From Magnetospirillum sp. XM-1 (GTDB lineage Bacteria; Pseudomonadota; Alphaproteobacteria; Rhodospirillales; Magnetospirillaceae), in contig NZ_LN997848.1 in the NCBI RefSeq assembly GCF_001511835.1, positions 3,996,001 to 4,060,000 on the forward strand: DNA of 64,000 nucleotides, written 5' to 3'. The first letter of the stretch is position 1. Every line of letters begins with the position of its first letter. The notes under the pieces were generated by a model. That model worked only from the letters and a program-made list of their open reading frames with translations, did no database searches and had not been told where the DNA came from. A program made the position numbers and the translations under genes. Positions 1 through 8,894 of this stretch are shown here, piece after piece.

Positions 1-1
1 C

Positions 2-388
2 CTGGCGATGGGGGTGGCGGCGTGTTCCACCAAGCCGCCGCCCCCTGTCGCGCCGGCGGAAACCCCCATCCCCAAGCCCCCGCCGCCCCGCCCCGAGCCT
101 CCGCCACCGGCGCGTCCCGCCCCGCCGCCCGCCGTCTCTCCCGAAAGCCTGGGCGGGCTGAACCGCGACGAGGTGCGCGCCCTGTTCGGCCCCCCGACCA
201 GCGAGACCACGCGCGCCATGGGCACGATCTGGCGCTATCGCCGGGGTGAATGCGCCTTGTCGCTGGTCTTCTATCCCGAGGTGGGAACCGAGATCGAACG
301 GGTTCTCAGCTACGAATTCGAGCGGGGCAAGGATGCCGCCGGCTGCATCAAGCGCCTGCGCGACAGTGGAGGCCGCAATGGGAAGTGA
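2..388 (+). CDS. Proline-rich lipoprotein, 5'-truncated by window start
   Basis: The reading frame is open from the window edge. It starts in the hydrophobic end of a signal peptide and reaches a lipobox-like L-A-M-G-V-A-A-C, so the mature protein is probably lipidated at that Cys and membrane anchored. About 40 residues of Pro-rich linker follow, then a compact domain with an L-N-R-D-E-V-R-A-L-F-G-P-P motif, which resembles the SmpA/BamE-like small lipoprotein fold (inference). The stop overlaps the next start by 11 bases, so it is probably co-transcribed with the two-component pair downstream. The true start lies outside the window. Confidence 0.75.
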   Translation: MAMGVAACSTKPPPPVAPAETPIPKPPPPRPEPPPPARPAPPPAVSPESLGGLNRDEVRALFGPPTSETTRAMGTIWRYRRGECALSLVFYPEVGTEIERVLSYEFERGKDAAGCIKRLRDSGGRNGK

Positions 389-1109
389 GGCCGCCTTGAT
401 CGGCATCGTCGATGACGATCCTCTTTTCCGCGAAACCCTGGCGGGAAACCTGGGCGATGCCGGCTATGGCGTGCGCGCCTGGGCCGACGGCGAGGATTTC
501 CTGGAGGCCATGGCGCGAGACGAACAGCCGGACCTGTTGCTGCTGGACTGGAAGATGCCGGGGCTCAACGGCATCGAGGTGCTGCGCCGGATGCGCGCCG
601 CCCAGATCGCCCTGCCGGTGATCTTCCTGACCGTGCTGAGCGACCAGATCTTCGAGGAGGCGGCCCTGCTGGGCGGGGCCGTCGACTTCATCGAGAAGTC
701 GCGCAGCTTCACCATCCTGGAACGGCGCATCCAGCTGATCTTGGGGCGCGGCAAGACCACCGGGCCCGAGGCCGAGGCCGCCACCATCCGCCAGGGAGAA
801 CTCGGACTGGACGCCGACAGCCGCCGCGCCCAATGGCGGGGGCGGCCGGTGGACCTGACGGTGAACGAATTCGCCATGGTCCAGGCCCTGGCCGCCAAGG
901 CCGGGCGCGACATCAGCTACCGCGAACTCTATGACGCCGGGCGGGGCAAGGGCTTCCACGGCGGAGCCGGCGAGGACGGATACCGCACCAATGTCCGCGC
1001 CGCCATCAAGCGTATCCGCGAGAAGTTCAAGGCGGTCGATCCCGATTTCGAGCAGATCGGCAACTATCCCGGCTTCGGCTACGTCTGGCAGGCGGAGCGC
1101 GATGGCTAA
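378..1109 (+). CDS. Two-component response regulator, REC plus winged-helix-type output
   Basis: A 243-residue response regulator. The receiver spans about 7-125, with acidic pocket D12-D14, phosphoacceptor D57 in LLLLDWKMPG, switch T86 and K108. The C-terminal part (about 140-240) looks like an OmpR/ChvI-type winged helix, ending in NYPGFGYVW, the usual RGxGY hairpin region. The start at 378 is chosen because the receiver begins right after it and the longer frame runs through the preceding gene. Its stop overlaps the kinase start by 8 bases, so it is the cognate regulator of that kinase. The signal sensed is not visible. Confidence 0.88.
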   Translation: MGSEAALIGIVDDDPLFRETLAGNLGDAGYGVRAWADGEDFLEAMARDEQPDLLLLDWKMPGLNGIEVLRRMRAAQIALPVIFLTVLSDQIFEEAALLGGAVDFIEKSRSFTILERRIQLILGRGKTTGPEAEAATIRQGELGLDADSRRAQWRGRPVDLTVNEFAMVQALAAKAGRDISYRELYDAGRGKGFHGGAGEDGYRTNVRAAIKRIREKFKAVDPDFEQIGNYPGFGYVWQAERDG

Positions 1110-2589
1110 CCTGCGATCCTTCGCCGCCAAGCTGGTCAGCATCGCCCTGATCTTCGCCGTGGTCCCGGTCCTGCTCTACCTGAGGCTGGAGGCGGCGGAG
1201 AACCAGCGCAACGCCCTGATGCTGCGTCTGGCCCAGGAACAGGGGCGGCTGGTGGGCGAGGCGCTGTTCCCCCTGCTCGACCAGTTCTCGCCGCGCAACG
1301 CCGAGAGCATCGACCCGGCGATGAAGCGTCTGGCCGAGGGCGGCATGTCGGTCAAGGTGCTGTTCCGCCCCCATCCGACCTCCCCCGCCCAGGCCACCGG
1401 CCCCCGCTCCTTCCTGCTGGTCGCCTCGGCCCCCGAGGCCGGGCCGCAGGAAGCCCGCGCCGCCATGGAAAGGCTGGTGGACAGCGGCGTGCTGGCCCAG
1501 CTGGCCGCCAGCTGCGAGGGCCGCGCGCCCCTTGCCCTGCGGCTGGCCGGCGCCCCCGAGGAAACCGAACTCCTGACCTTTCTGGCGCCCCACGCCACCC
1601 GTCTGGGCTGCTGGGTGGTGCTGACCGCCCAGCCCACCGGCAGCCTGCCCGAGCAGGTGATCGGCCGCCCCTACTGGCAATCGCCCGATCTCCAGGTGGC
1701 GGCGTCCATCTATCTGCTGATGGCGGTGCTGGTGCTGTCCATCTTCACCGACGCCTGGAGCAACCTGCGTCGTTTCCAGGACGTGGCCCGCTCGGTGATC
1801 AGGGGCGAGGCCAAGGTCTCGTTCGCCGAGGGGAACCGGGTGCCCGAACTGGCCGAAGTGGCGGTCGAGCTGGATTCCATGGTCGCCACCCTCAAGCGTT
1901 CGGAAGGATTGCTGCGCCAGGCGGCCGAAGAGAACGCCCACGCGCTGAAGGCCCCGCTGGCGGTAATCTCCCAGTCGCTGGAGCCGCTGGGGCGCGCCAT
2001 CCCCCCCGACAACGCCCGGGCGACGCGCGCCCTGGAGCTGATCGGCCAGTCGGTGGAGCGCCTCGACGGCCTGGTCTCCACCATCCGGCGCGCCGACGAG
2101 ACCATCGCCGCCCTGATCGACCACCCCCGCGACCGGATCGAGGCCTCCGCCGTGCTCAACCGGCTGGGACGGGGCTACGTCCGCATGGCGGCCGAGCGCT
2201 CCATCGGCCTGGAAATGGGCGTCGCCGCCGGATTGTGGATTTCGGGCAGCGACGAGATGCTGGAGGTCATCGCCGAGAACCTGCTGGACAACGCCATGGA
2301 CTTTTCGCCCCCCGGCGGGCGCATCGCCATGGATCTGCGCGCCGAGGGCGGCATGGCCGTGCTGCGGGTCACCGATGACGGTCCCGGCGTGGCGGCGGCC
2401 GACCTGGAACGCATTTTCGAGCGCCATATGTCGCGGCGGCCCGAGGGTCAGGGCGGCGAGGTCGAGCATTACGGCCTGGGCCTGTGGATCGTGCGCCGCA
2501 ATGCCGAGGCCATGGGCGGGCGCGCCTGGGCCACCAACGCCCCCGGCGGCGGCCTGTCGGTCTCGGTCGCCCTGCCGCTCAGCGACTGA
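1102..2589 (+). CDS. Membrane sensor histidine kinase
   Basis: A 495-residue inner-membrane kinase. TM1 is at about 10-27 and TM2 at about 200-220, enclosing a ~170-residue periplasmic sensor. A HAMP-like linker follows. The H-box is ENAHALKAPL (phospho-His about residue 280), and the ATPase domain has N-box NLLDNAMDFS, G1 DDGPGV and G2 GLGLWIVRR. The H-box has H-x-L-K-x-P in place of H-E-L-R-T-P, as in ChvG/PhoQ-like kinases. The start overlaps the regulator stop. It should phosphorylate the regulator at 378-1109. Confidence 0.88.
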   Translation: MANLRSFAAKLVSIALIFAVVPVLLYLRLEAAENQRNALMLRLAQEQGRLVGEALFPLLDQFSPRNAESIDPAMKRLAEGGMSVKVLFRPHPTSPAQATGPRSFLLVASAPEAGPQEARAAMERLVDSGVLAQLAASCEGRAPLALRLAGAPEETELLTFLAPHATRLGCWVVLTAQPTGSLPEQVIGRPYWQSPDLQVAASIYLLMAVLVLSIFTDAWSNLRRFQDVARSVIRGEAKVSFAEGNRVPELAEVAVELDSMVATLKRSEGLLRQAAEENAHALKAPLAVISQSLEPLGRAIPPDNARATRALELIGQSVERLDGLVSTIRRADETIAALIDHPRDRIEASAVLNRLGRGYVRMAAERSIGLEMGVAAGLWISGSDEMLEVIAENLLDNAMDFSPPGGRIAMDLRAEGGMAVLRVTDDGPGVAAADLERIFERHMSRRPEGQGGEVEHYGLGLWIVRRNAEAMGGRAWATNAPGGGLSVSVALPLSD

Positions 2590-2692
2590 GCCCCCCGTCA
2601 CAGCATTATCACAGCCTTCTCACCCCCCGGTCCCGGTCCCCGGCGTATTCCTATCAGGGATGGGCTCGTCCCAGCTTTGAAGGAATAAGAAT

Positions 2693-2959
2693 ATGACTAT
2701 CCGCTCCAAGATCCCTGCCGTCTCCGTGGTCGTCCTGGCCCTGGCCCTGTCGGGCTGCGCCAACATGACCAACCAGCAGCAGCGGGCCCTGTCGGGCGGC
2801 GCCATGGGCGCGGCCGGCGGTGCCGCCATCGCCGCCATGGCCGGCGGCGGTCTGGTGACCGGCGCCTTGATCGGAGCCGGCGGTGGCGCCGCCATCGGCG
2901 CCCTGCTGCCCGACGGCTGGAACAACCACAAGTCGTCCCAGAACACGGCATCCAAGTAG
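2693..2959 (+). CDS. Small glycine-zipper lipoprotein
   Basis: An 88-residue protein with a signal peptide ending in lipobox LSGC (Cys about 22). It then has a Gly/Ala-rich segment of repeated GGxxGA motifs (about 34-70) typical of YMGG/OmpA-type glycine-zipper lipoproteins. It probably sits at the outer membrane. A purine-rich AAGGAATAAG lies just before the ATG. It follows the kinase by 103 bases and heads a group of three small envelope-type genes. No specific function can be assigned. Confidence 0.75.
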   Translation: MTIRSKIPAVSVVVLALALSGCANMTNQQQRALSGGAMGAAGGAAIAAMAGGGLVTGALIGAGGGAAIGALLPDGWNNHKSSQNTASK

Positions 2960-2977
2960 AACCGTCAGGAGGCGGTC

Positions 2978-3277
2978 ATGAACACTTCGATCCTGCGCAA
3001 TTCCCTGCTGGCCGCAGCATGCGCCATGACGCTGGCCAGCCCCGCTCTCGCCGATCCGCCGTGGCGCCATGACGGCCCGCCCGGCTGGTCCAAGCATCAT
3101 CACGGCTGGTCGGATCATCGCGGCTGGCGCGACCGGGACGGCTGGTCCGGCTATCGCTATTACGGTCCGCCGCCGGTGGTCTACGGCCGCCCCCGGGTGA
3201 TCTACGTGCCCCCGCCGGTGGTCTACGTGCCCCAGCGCCCCGGCATCACCATCAACCTGCCTCTCGACCTGCAGTAG
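2978..3277 (+). CDS. Secreted His/Trp/Pro-rich small protein
   Basis: A 99-residue protein with a clear Sec signal peptide (cleavage after SPALA, about residue 25). The mature part is rich in His, Trp, Gly, Tyr and Pro: GWSKHHHGWSDHRGW, then PPPVVY-type repeats. It resembles RcnB-like or generic periplasmic low-complexity proteins. The His-rich stretch could bind metal, but that is speculation. AGGAGG lies 6 bases before the ATG and it is 18 bases after the lipoprotein gene, so they probably share an mRNA. Confidence 0.72.
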   Translation: MNTSILRNSLLAAACAMTLASPALADPPWRHDGPPGWSKHHHGWSDHRGWRDRDGWSGYRYYGPPPVVYGRPRVIYVPPPVVYVPQRPGITINLPLDLQ

Positions 3278-3286
3278 GAGGAAAGC

Positions 3287-3511
3287 ATGCAGACGCTGAC
3301 CGTCCCCCGCGACGCCATCGCTTCCGGCGAGATCGACCTCGAGCTGCTGCTGCTCATCGCCCGGAAGGAAGCCTCCATGAGGTGGCCCGACACGCCGGAA
3401 GGCCCCGACCTGTCTGCAGACGCCGAGCCGGTCTGGTCGCTGCCCGCCGGCCTCGACCTCCGCCATTCCTGCGACCTGGACTGGGTCAGCCGGGTGGCGG
3501 CGGCGGGATAA
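3287..3511 (+). CDS. Small hypothetical protein
   Basis: A 74-residue ORF preceded by an excellent ribosome site (AGGAGGAAAGC-ATG) and 9 bases after the previous gene. It has a leucine-rich acidic helix (EIDLELLLLIARKEAS) and no signal peptide or known motif. It ends before a GC-rich hairpin. Operon position and ribosome site support it as a gene; its function is unknown. Confidence 0.5.
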   Translation: MQTLTVPRDAIASGEIDLELLLLIARKEASMRWPDTPEGPDLSADAEPVWSLPAGLDLRHSCDLDWVSRVAAAG

Positions 3512-3535
3512 CCGCGACCGGACACGGGCGGCATG

Positions 3536-3559
3536 CCCCCGCCGGAAGACCGGCGGGGG
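3536..3559. terminator. Hairpin between convergent genes
   Basis: A perfect 10-bp stem, CCCCCGCCGG / CCGGCGGGGG, with loop AAGA. It lies between the convergent ends at 3511 and 3584. No T-run follows on either side, so it may act as a bidirectional stabilising or weak terminator. Confidence 0.5.
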
Positions 3560-3583
3560 CTGCTGTGCCATCCATGATGGCGG

Positions 3584-4219
3584 TCACGAAAGGCCGCCCT
3601 CGTCCAGGCGCATCTTGAGGCGAGCCAGTTCGGGGGCGCTGCGCACGCCCATCTTCTCCAGCACCTTGGCCCGGTGGGTTTCGACGGTACGCACGCCGAT
3701 ATCGAGCCGGATGGCGATCACCTTGTTGGAATGTCCCTGGGCGACCAGGCCCATGACCTCCTGTTCCCTGGGACTGAGCAGATTGAAGCGGCTGCGGATC
3801 TCGCTGACTTCGAGGGAAAGCCGACGAGCCCGGCGGTCACGCTCGATGGCTTCGCGAATCCGCTCGATCAGCACATCCTCGTCGAAGGGCTTCTGCAGGA
3901 AGTCCACCGCGCCGGCCCGAAAGGCCGTCACCGCCGCGTCCACGTCGCCATGGCCGGTGATGATGATCACCGGCAGGGTCAGCCCGTGCCGGATCATCTC
4001 CTGCTGCAGGGACAGGCCGTCCTGGTCGGGCATGCGGATGTCGATGACGGCGCAGCCGCCCTGGTCGGAATCGACGGCGGCCAGGAATTCCCGGGCCGAA
4101 GCGAAACTGCGCACCGGCAATCCGGCGAGGTCCAGATGGACCGACAGGGCGTCGCGCACGGCCGCGTCGTCGTCGATCACGAAAACGGTGGATTGTTCAT
4201 CGGGCATGGCGGTCATCAT
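3584..4219 (-). CDS. FixJ-family response regulator (REC + LuxR HTH)
   Basis: A 211-residue regulator. The receiver (about 10-125) has the phosphoacceptor Asp in AVIDIRMPDQDG and KP in FLQKPFDED. The LuxR/FixJ helix-turn-helix is at about 145-205 (LSPREQEVMGLVAQGHSNKVIA and RTVETHRAKVLEKM). These are the hallmarks of FixJ/TodT-type activators. The start overlaps the kinase stop by 23 bases; ATGs a few codons later are possible. It is the partner of the MASE1 kinase just upstream on the same strand. Its targets are not visible. Confidence 0.88.
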   Translation of the reverse strand: MMTAMPDEQSTVFVIDDDAAVRDALSVHLDLAGLPVRSFASAREFLAAVDSDQGGCAVIDIRMPDQDGLSLQQEMIRHGLTLPVIIITGHGDVDAAVTAFRAGAVDFLQKPFDEDVLIERIREAIERDRRARRLSLEVSEIRSRFNLLSPREQEVMGLVAQGHSNKVIAIRLDIGVRTVETHRAKVLEKMGVRSAPELARLKMRLDEGGLS

Positions 4220-5795
4220 GGCTGGTGGCGATGGGAAGGGTGAAGCGAAAGATGGTGCCGCCCTCGGGCAACCGGTAGCCGGTCAGGACTCCCCCGTGGG
4301 CTTCGACGATGGAGCGCGCGATGGACAGGCCCAATCCCATGCCGGTCGCCTTGGTGGTGACGAAGGGAATGAACAGGTTGCGCTCCACCAGATCGGAAAA
4401 GCCGGGGCCGGTGTCGCGCACCGCGATTTCCACCAGGCCGGGCTCGCCTTCCTGCGCCGACAGGGTGATCAGCCGCTGGCCGCTGGCCGAGCCGATCAGC
4501 GCCTCGGCGGCGTTGCGCACCAGGTTCAGCAGAACCTGCTGCAACTGGATGGGATCGCCTGCCACCGGCGCAAGGCCGGCGGCGACGTCGGTGACGATGA
4601 CCACGCCGTGCTGGCGGACGCCCGGACCGGCCAGGATCAGGCTGTCGGCCACCAGCCGGGCGACGTCGACGTTCTCGGTGCTGCGTTCGCCCTTGCGCAC
4701 GAAGTCGCGCAGGCTGCGCATGACGCGGTCGGCCCGCTCGGCCTGGGCCACCGTCTTGTCCAGGATGTCGGCCAGCTGCGGCGACGCGCCATCGCGCCGG
4801 GCGATCTTCCGCGCCGCCCGGGCATAGCTCATGGTCGCCGCCAGCGGCTGATTGATCTCGTGGGCCAGGGCGGCGGTCATCTCGCCCGCCTCGGTCAGGC
4901 GGGACGCATGGGCAAATTCGTCCAGACGCTCGCGGACCCAGGCCTCGACCCGGCGGCGCTCGGTGACCTCGGCGCCCAGCAGCAACCCGGTGACGGTGAG
5001 CGCCAGCATCAGGAACTGGAAATGGGTCATCCTCGCCGTCTCGATGTCCACCACCTGAATGGCGACGATCAGACCGACCTGGGTGACCAGGGCCGCCAGC
5101 GCCGCGCCGGTCAACCCATGGCGCGAGGCGACCCAGACCACCGGCAGGAACAGGAGGTAGAAATACTCGTAACGGTCAGACGCCAGCGGCCCGAACACGA
5201 TCCACAGCGCCAGGACGATGGCCCCTGCCTGGGCCATGGCCTCGGGGACGCCCTGCCAGGAAAGGCGGAGCGGCCAGCAGCGCCGCCCCAGCAGGATCAC
5301 CGGCGTCAGAACCATGATGCCGATGACCTCGCCCACCCAATAGCGCAGCAGGATCGGAATGAAATCGTCCCAGGAGAACAGGCCGATTCCCATGAAGATG
5401 GCAATGTATCCGGTCCCGACCACGGCCGCCGCGATGCCGCTGCCGCCCATCAGCAGGGCGATGTCGCGCAACCGCTCCAGATCCCGCCGCAATCCCAGGC
5501 GGTGGCACATGATCCTGGCGGCAAGGCCGTAGGTTCCCGCCACCAGCGCGTTCGACACCAGGGTCGCCCATAATTCGACCGGCAGGTCGCGCACCAGCGC
5601 ATCCCCCGCCGTCAGGGCAAGCCAGACCACCGGCAGCATGCGGGAACCAAACGCGATCAGCACGCCCATGGCCAGGCCGGCCGGCGGATTCCACGGCGTG
5701 ATGTTGAGCGGCGACAGCTCGTGGATGAAGCTGATCCAGTCGAGGAACAGATGGGCGGTCAGATAGACGGCGATCAGCCGGAAATCCTTCGGCAC
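4197..5795 (-). CDS. MASE1-type membrane histidine kinase, FixL-like
   Basis: A 532-residue kinase. The N-terminal ~290 residues hold about eight hydrophobic segments and an NPPAGLAMG motif typical of MASE1 integral-membrane sensor domains. The H-box is ALAHEINQPLAATMSYARA, and the ATPase has NLVRNAAEAL, DTGPGF and GMGLGLSIA, as in the FixL/DctB class. The GTG at 5795 is preferred over the GTG at 5837 because AGGAAGG lies 8 bases upstream. It is coupled to the FixJ-like regulator. The ligand is unknown. Confidence 0.85.
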   Translation of the reverse strand: MPKDFRLIAVYLTAHLFLDWISFIHELSPLNITPWNPPAGLAMGVLIAFGSRMLPVVWLALTAGDALVRDLPVELWATLVSNALVAGTYGLAARIMCHRLGLRRDLERLRDIALLMGGSGIAAAVVGTGYIAIFMGIGLFSWDDFIPILLRYWVGEVIGIMVLTPVILLGRRCWPLRLSWQGVPEAMAQAGAIVLALWIVFGPLASDRYEYFYLLFLPVVWVASRHGLTGAALAALVTQVGLIVAIQVVDIETARMTHFQFLMLALTVTGLLLGAEVTERRRVEAWVRERLDEFAHASRLTEAGEMTAALAHEINQPLAATMSYARAARKIARRDGASPQLADILDKTVAQAERADRVMRSLRDFVRKGERSTENVDVARLVADSLILAGPGVRQHGVVIVTDVAAGLAPVAGDPIQLQQVLLNLVRNAAEALIGSASGQRLITLSAQEGEPGLVEIAVRDTGPGFSDLVERNLFIPFVTTKATGMGLGLSIARSIVEAHGGVLTGYRLPEGGTIFRFTLPIATSHDDRHAR

Positions 5796-5875
5796 GGCGG
5801 CCCTTCCTCTCTGGCGACCACTCGATGGTAGCAGCACAAGCGGCAGGATGCACCCGGCCCGGCCTTCCGCAAGAA

Positions 5876-5942
5876 TACGGAGAGACCGGGATAATAAGCC
5901 GAGATTACAAGCCCTTATCCTACGGGAGCAACGGTCTCCGTA
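5876..5942. repeat. Nested inverted repeat in intergenic region
   Basis: Outer arms TACGGAGAGACC (5876-5887) and GGTCTCCGTA (5933-5942) enclose inner arms GGATAA (5889-5894) and TTATCC (5915-5920). It lies in the 270-base gap between the divergent MASE1 kinase and universal stress genes. It could be a cruciform operator or a leader hairpin of the stress gene. No FNR-type box was seen in this gap. Confidence 0.45.
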
Positions 5943-6065
5943 GTCTCCGGAGTCGACGGTGGAGCGATATTTCCGAAATCCTGGCCTCAGGCACTGAAAT
6001 CACCGCGAGGCACGCATGGCTCCTCATTTGCGCGTTCCCGTCCCGGGCGACGAGAAATCCCGGCG

Positions 6066-6887
6066 ATGACGACGGTCCGGAGAATTCTGCTGACCACCGA
6101 CCTGGAGCCCCATTCGGACAGGGCCATGGAGCGGGCCGTGCAACTGGCGCGGCAGCACTGCGCCATTCTGACCGCCCTCTACGCCATCCGCACCGGGGCC
6201 GAGCGCAAGCCCCTCGACAATCTGCCGCCCCACCATATCGAGGCGGAGATGGCGCGGCATCTGGAAAAGATCCCCGGCGCCGCCGACCTGCCGCTGGTCG
6301 TGGTGGCCACCGGGGGGCCGGTGGGGCCGTCCGTGGCCCGCTATGCCGATCTGTGGAGCGCCGACCTGCTGGTGGCCGCCGGGACCGACCCCACCGACGG
6401 GCTGGGCCAGACCTCCACGGTGGAGAAGATCGGCGTCGTCGCGCGCATCCCCCTGCTGGCCGTGGTGGACAAGCCGTTCGCCCCCTATGCCACCGCCCTG
6501 GTGCCGGTGGATTTCTCGAAGCTGTCCCGCCCGGCCCTGGACGCCGCCCTGACCATGGTTCCGGATGGGGTGGTCAAGCTTCTCCATGTCTATGACGCGC
6601 CGCTGGTGGCCTCGCTCGCCGGCCCGGAAAGCGCCGAGGGCAGCTTCGCTGAAGACTTCATCCGCCTGACGGACGGCCTGCCCCTGGATGAGCGGCCCGT
6701 AGCCACCTCCGTCCGCCTGGGCGGCCCGGTCGAGGGGATCATCCTGGAAAGCCGGATGCCGCCCCGGCCCGACCTCATCGTCATGGGCTCGGCCGGGCGG
6801 CACGGCCTGGGCCGCGCCCTGTTCGGCAGCACCGCCCACGACGTTCTCGAACACATGCCCTGCGACGTACTGATCGTGCCGGGATAA
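6066..6887 (+). CDS. Universal stress protein, tandem UspA domains
   Basis: A 273-residue cytoplasmic protein with two Usp folds (about 3-135 and 140-273). The second ends in the ATP-binding signature G-S-A-G-R-H-G-L-G ... G-S-T-A, matching Gx2Gx9G(S/T); the first domain lacks it. Family members bind ATP and are induced under starvation, oxygen limitation or other stress. It is 43 bases upstream of the antiporter gene, so the two are probably one operon linking stress to ion homeostasis (inference). Confidence 0.85.
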   Translation: MTTVRRILLTTDLEPHSDRAMERAVQLARQHCAILTALYAIRTGAERKPLDNLPPHHIEAEMARHLEKIPGAADLPLVVVATGGPVGPSVARYADLWSADLLVAAGTDPTDGLGQTSTVEKIGVVARIPLLAVVDKPFAPYATALVPVDFSKLSRPALDAALTMVPDGVVKLLHVYDAPLVASLAGPESAEGSFAEDFIRLTDGLPLDERPVATSVRLGGPVEGIILESRMPPRPDLIVMGSAGRHGLGRALFGSTAHDVLEHMPCDVLIVPG

Positions 6888-6930
6888 GCCCGGTCAACCG
6901 CGAAAGACACCGAAAGGAACTCCCGGCCGC

Positions 6931-8673
6931 ATGCCGCATGCCACTCCGCTGATCACCACCATCGTCGCCGGTATCGGCCTCGCCTTCATCTTCGGCGCCG
7001 TCGCCGTCCGGCTGCGCATCCCGCCGCTGGTCGGCTATCTGCTGGCCGGCATCATGGCCGGACCGTTCACGCCGGGCTTCGTCGCCGACCAGACGCTGGC
7101 CCCCCAGTTGGCCGAAATCGGCGTCATCCTGCTGATGTTCGGCGTCGGCCTGCACTTCTCGCTCAAGGACCTGCTGTCGGTCAGCACCATCGCCATCCCC
7201 GGAGCCATGGTCCAGATCGCGGCGGCCACCGTCATGGGGCTGGGCCTCGCCCTGCTGATGGACTGGCCGGTGCCGGCCGGGCTGGTGTTCGGCCTGGCCC
7301 TGTCGGTGGCCAGTACGGTGGTGCTGCTGCGCGCCCTGCAGGAACGCCGCGAGATCGACACCGGCCGGGGCCGCATCGCCGTCGGCTGGCTGATCGTCGA
7401 GGACCTGGCCATGGTCCTGGCCCTGGTGCTGCTGCCGGCCCTGGCAGGCGCGGTCAACGGCCATGACGGCCTGGAACGGGACTGGGTCGCCACCCGCCTC
7501 AACCTGGGCCTGGGAGGCACGCTGGCCCTGACCCTGGCCAAGGTGGCGGCTTTCGTCGCCTTCATGCTGATCGTCGGGCGGCGGGTGATCCCTTGGATTC
7601 TCCACACCGTGGCCCATATGGGCTCGCGCGAGCTGTTCCGCCTGGCGGTCCTGGCCATCGCGCTGGGCGTCGCTTTCGGGGCGGCCAAGCTGTTCGGAGT
7701 GTCGCTGGCCCTGGGCGCCTTCTTCGCCGGCATGGTGCTGAGCGAATCCGAACTCAGCCATCAGGCGGCACAGGAATCCCTGCCGCTGCGCGATGCCTTC
7801 GCCGTGCTGTTCTTCGTCTCGGTCGGCATGCTGTTCGATCCCAACATCGTCTGGCGCGAGCCGCTGCCCTTCCTGGGAACCCTGTTCATCATCCTGTTCG
7901 GCAAGTCCATCGCCGCCTTCCTGATCGTCCTGGCCTTCCGCCATCCGGTCCGCACCGCGCTCACCATTTCGGCCAGCCTGGCGCAGATCGGCGAATTCTC
8001 GTTCATCCTGGCGGAACTGGGCGTCAACCTCGACCTGCTGTCGTCTCGCGCCCGCGACCTGATCCTAGCGGGCGCCATCGTCTCCATCCTGCTCAATCCC
8101 CTGATGTTCGCCGCCATGGACCGTCTCCTGAAGCGCCTTGAAAAGCGCGACAAGGAGCGGGGGCCGGCAGAGATCGCGCCGGAAGCCATATCCCCCGCCG
8201 ACGCGTCTCTGCCGGTCACTTCGCTGGAAGGCCACGTGGTGCTGGTCGGCTATGGCCGGGTCGGCAGCCTGATCGGCGCCACCCTGATCGAGCGTCAGAC
8301 CCCCTTCCTGGTGATCGAGGATACCGACACCATCGTCGCCCAGCTGCGCAAGACGGGCGTCGAGGTGATCGATGGCAACGTCGCCAAGCCGCAGATCCTC
8401 AAGGCCGCCAACCTGGCCAAGGCCAGCTGCATGGTCGTGGCCATCCCCAACGCCTTCGAGGCCGGTCAGGCGGTTCAGCAGGCCCGCGCCGCCAACCCGT
8501 CGCTCAGGATCATCGCCCGCGCCCATTCCACGCCCCAGGTCGAGCACCTATCCGGCCTGGGGGCCGACATCGTGGTGATGGGCGAGCGCGAGATCGCCCG
8601 CGGCATTACCGAGAGGCTGCTTGCCGAGACCGACGATTCGCCCCCGCATGCCCCTCCGCTTCCGGCGCCCTGA
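6931..8673 (+). CDS. ybaL: YbaL-type CPA2 cation:proton antiporter with TrkA-N domain
   Basis: A 580-residue inner-membrane transporter. Residues 1-390 form about 12 hydrophobic segments of the CPA2/Kef family. The N-terminus (HATPLITTIV, PPLVGYLLAGIMAGPFTPGF, GVGLHFSLKDL) and SELSHQAA match my memory of E. coli YbaL closely. The C-terminal TrkA-N/RCK domain (about 430-550) starts with a Rossmann motif, VLVGYGRVGS, and ends in VVMGEREIARG. It probably exchanges K+ or Na+ for H+ under nucleotide control. The C-terminal tail is short, as in YbaL. Confidence 0.88.
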   Translation: MPHATPLITTIVAGIGLAFIFGAVAVRLRIPPLVGYLLAGIMAGPFTPGFVADQTLAPQLAEIGVILLMFGVGLHFSLKDLLSVSTIAIPGAMVQIAAATVMGLGLALLMDWPVPAGLVFGLALSVASTVVLLRALQERREIDTGRGRIAVGWLIVEDLAMVLALVLLPALAGAVNGHDGLERDWVATRLNLGLGGTLALTLAKVAAFVAFMLIVGRRVIPWILHTVAHMGSRELFRLAVLAIALGVAFGAAKLFGVSLALGAFFAGMVLSESELSHQAAQESLPLRDAFAVLFFVSVGMLFDPNIVWREPLPFLGTLFIILFGKSIAAFLIVLAFRHPVRTALTISASLAQIGEFSFILAELGVNLDLLSSRARDLILAGAIVSILLNPLMFAAMDRLLKRLEKRDKERGPAEIAPEAISPADASLPVTSLEGHVVLVGYGRVGSLIGATLIERQTPFLVIEDTDTIVAQLRKTGVEVIDGNVAKPQILKAANLAKASCMVVAIPNAFEAGQAVQQARAANPSLRIIARAHSTPQVEHLSGLGADIVVMGEREIARGITERLLAETDDSPPHAPPLPAP

Positions 8674-8682
8674 GCATGGCGC

Positions 8683-8723
8683 GTCCGTCCACGCCGAACA
8701 CAACCCTGCCAGGAAGGACGGAC
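8683..8723 (+). terminator. Possible terminator hairpin after ybaL
   Basis: Inverted arms GTCCGTCC (8683-8690) and GGACGGAC (8716-8723), with a 25-base loop, lie 10 bases after the antiporter stop. There is no T-run, and the long loop makes this weak. Confidence 0.3.
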
Positions 8724-8740
8724 ACATCGAGATCAACTTG

Positions 8741-8768
8741 AAATGATAATAACAATCCGCGATCATTT
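8741..8768. promoter_or_regulatory. AT-rich inverted repeat upstream of TorR-like regulator
   Basis: AAATGAT (8741-8747) and ATCATTT (8762-8768) form a 7-bp inverted repeat in an AT-rich patch inside very GC-rich DNA. It contains GATAAT, which recalls half of a Fur box, but the full consensus is not met. It is probably part of the promoter/operator region of the regulator at 8895. Confidence 0.35.
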
Positions 8769-8894
8769 ACCCGAGTTCGGAGCTTGCCATTCTCCCTGCC
8801 TGCCCTACGGTGTCGGGAGGATGGGCAGGGACGGGCCCAGGCATCGAGGCCGAGGAAACCGGCAGTCCGGCGGAGTGAAAAACTGGTGGGGGGA

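Noticed and set aside
1027..2601. A 524-residue minus-strand frame opposite the first kinase
   Set aside because: The plus strand has clear kinase motifs; the minus translation is Gly/Gln/His-rich noise.
8741..8768. A Fur box
   Set aside because: Only a GATAAT-like half-site is present; the full 19-base symmetry is missing, so it is listed only as an inverted repeat.
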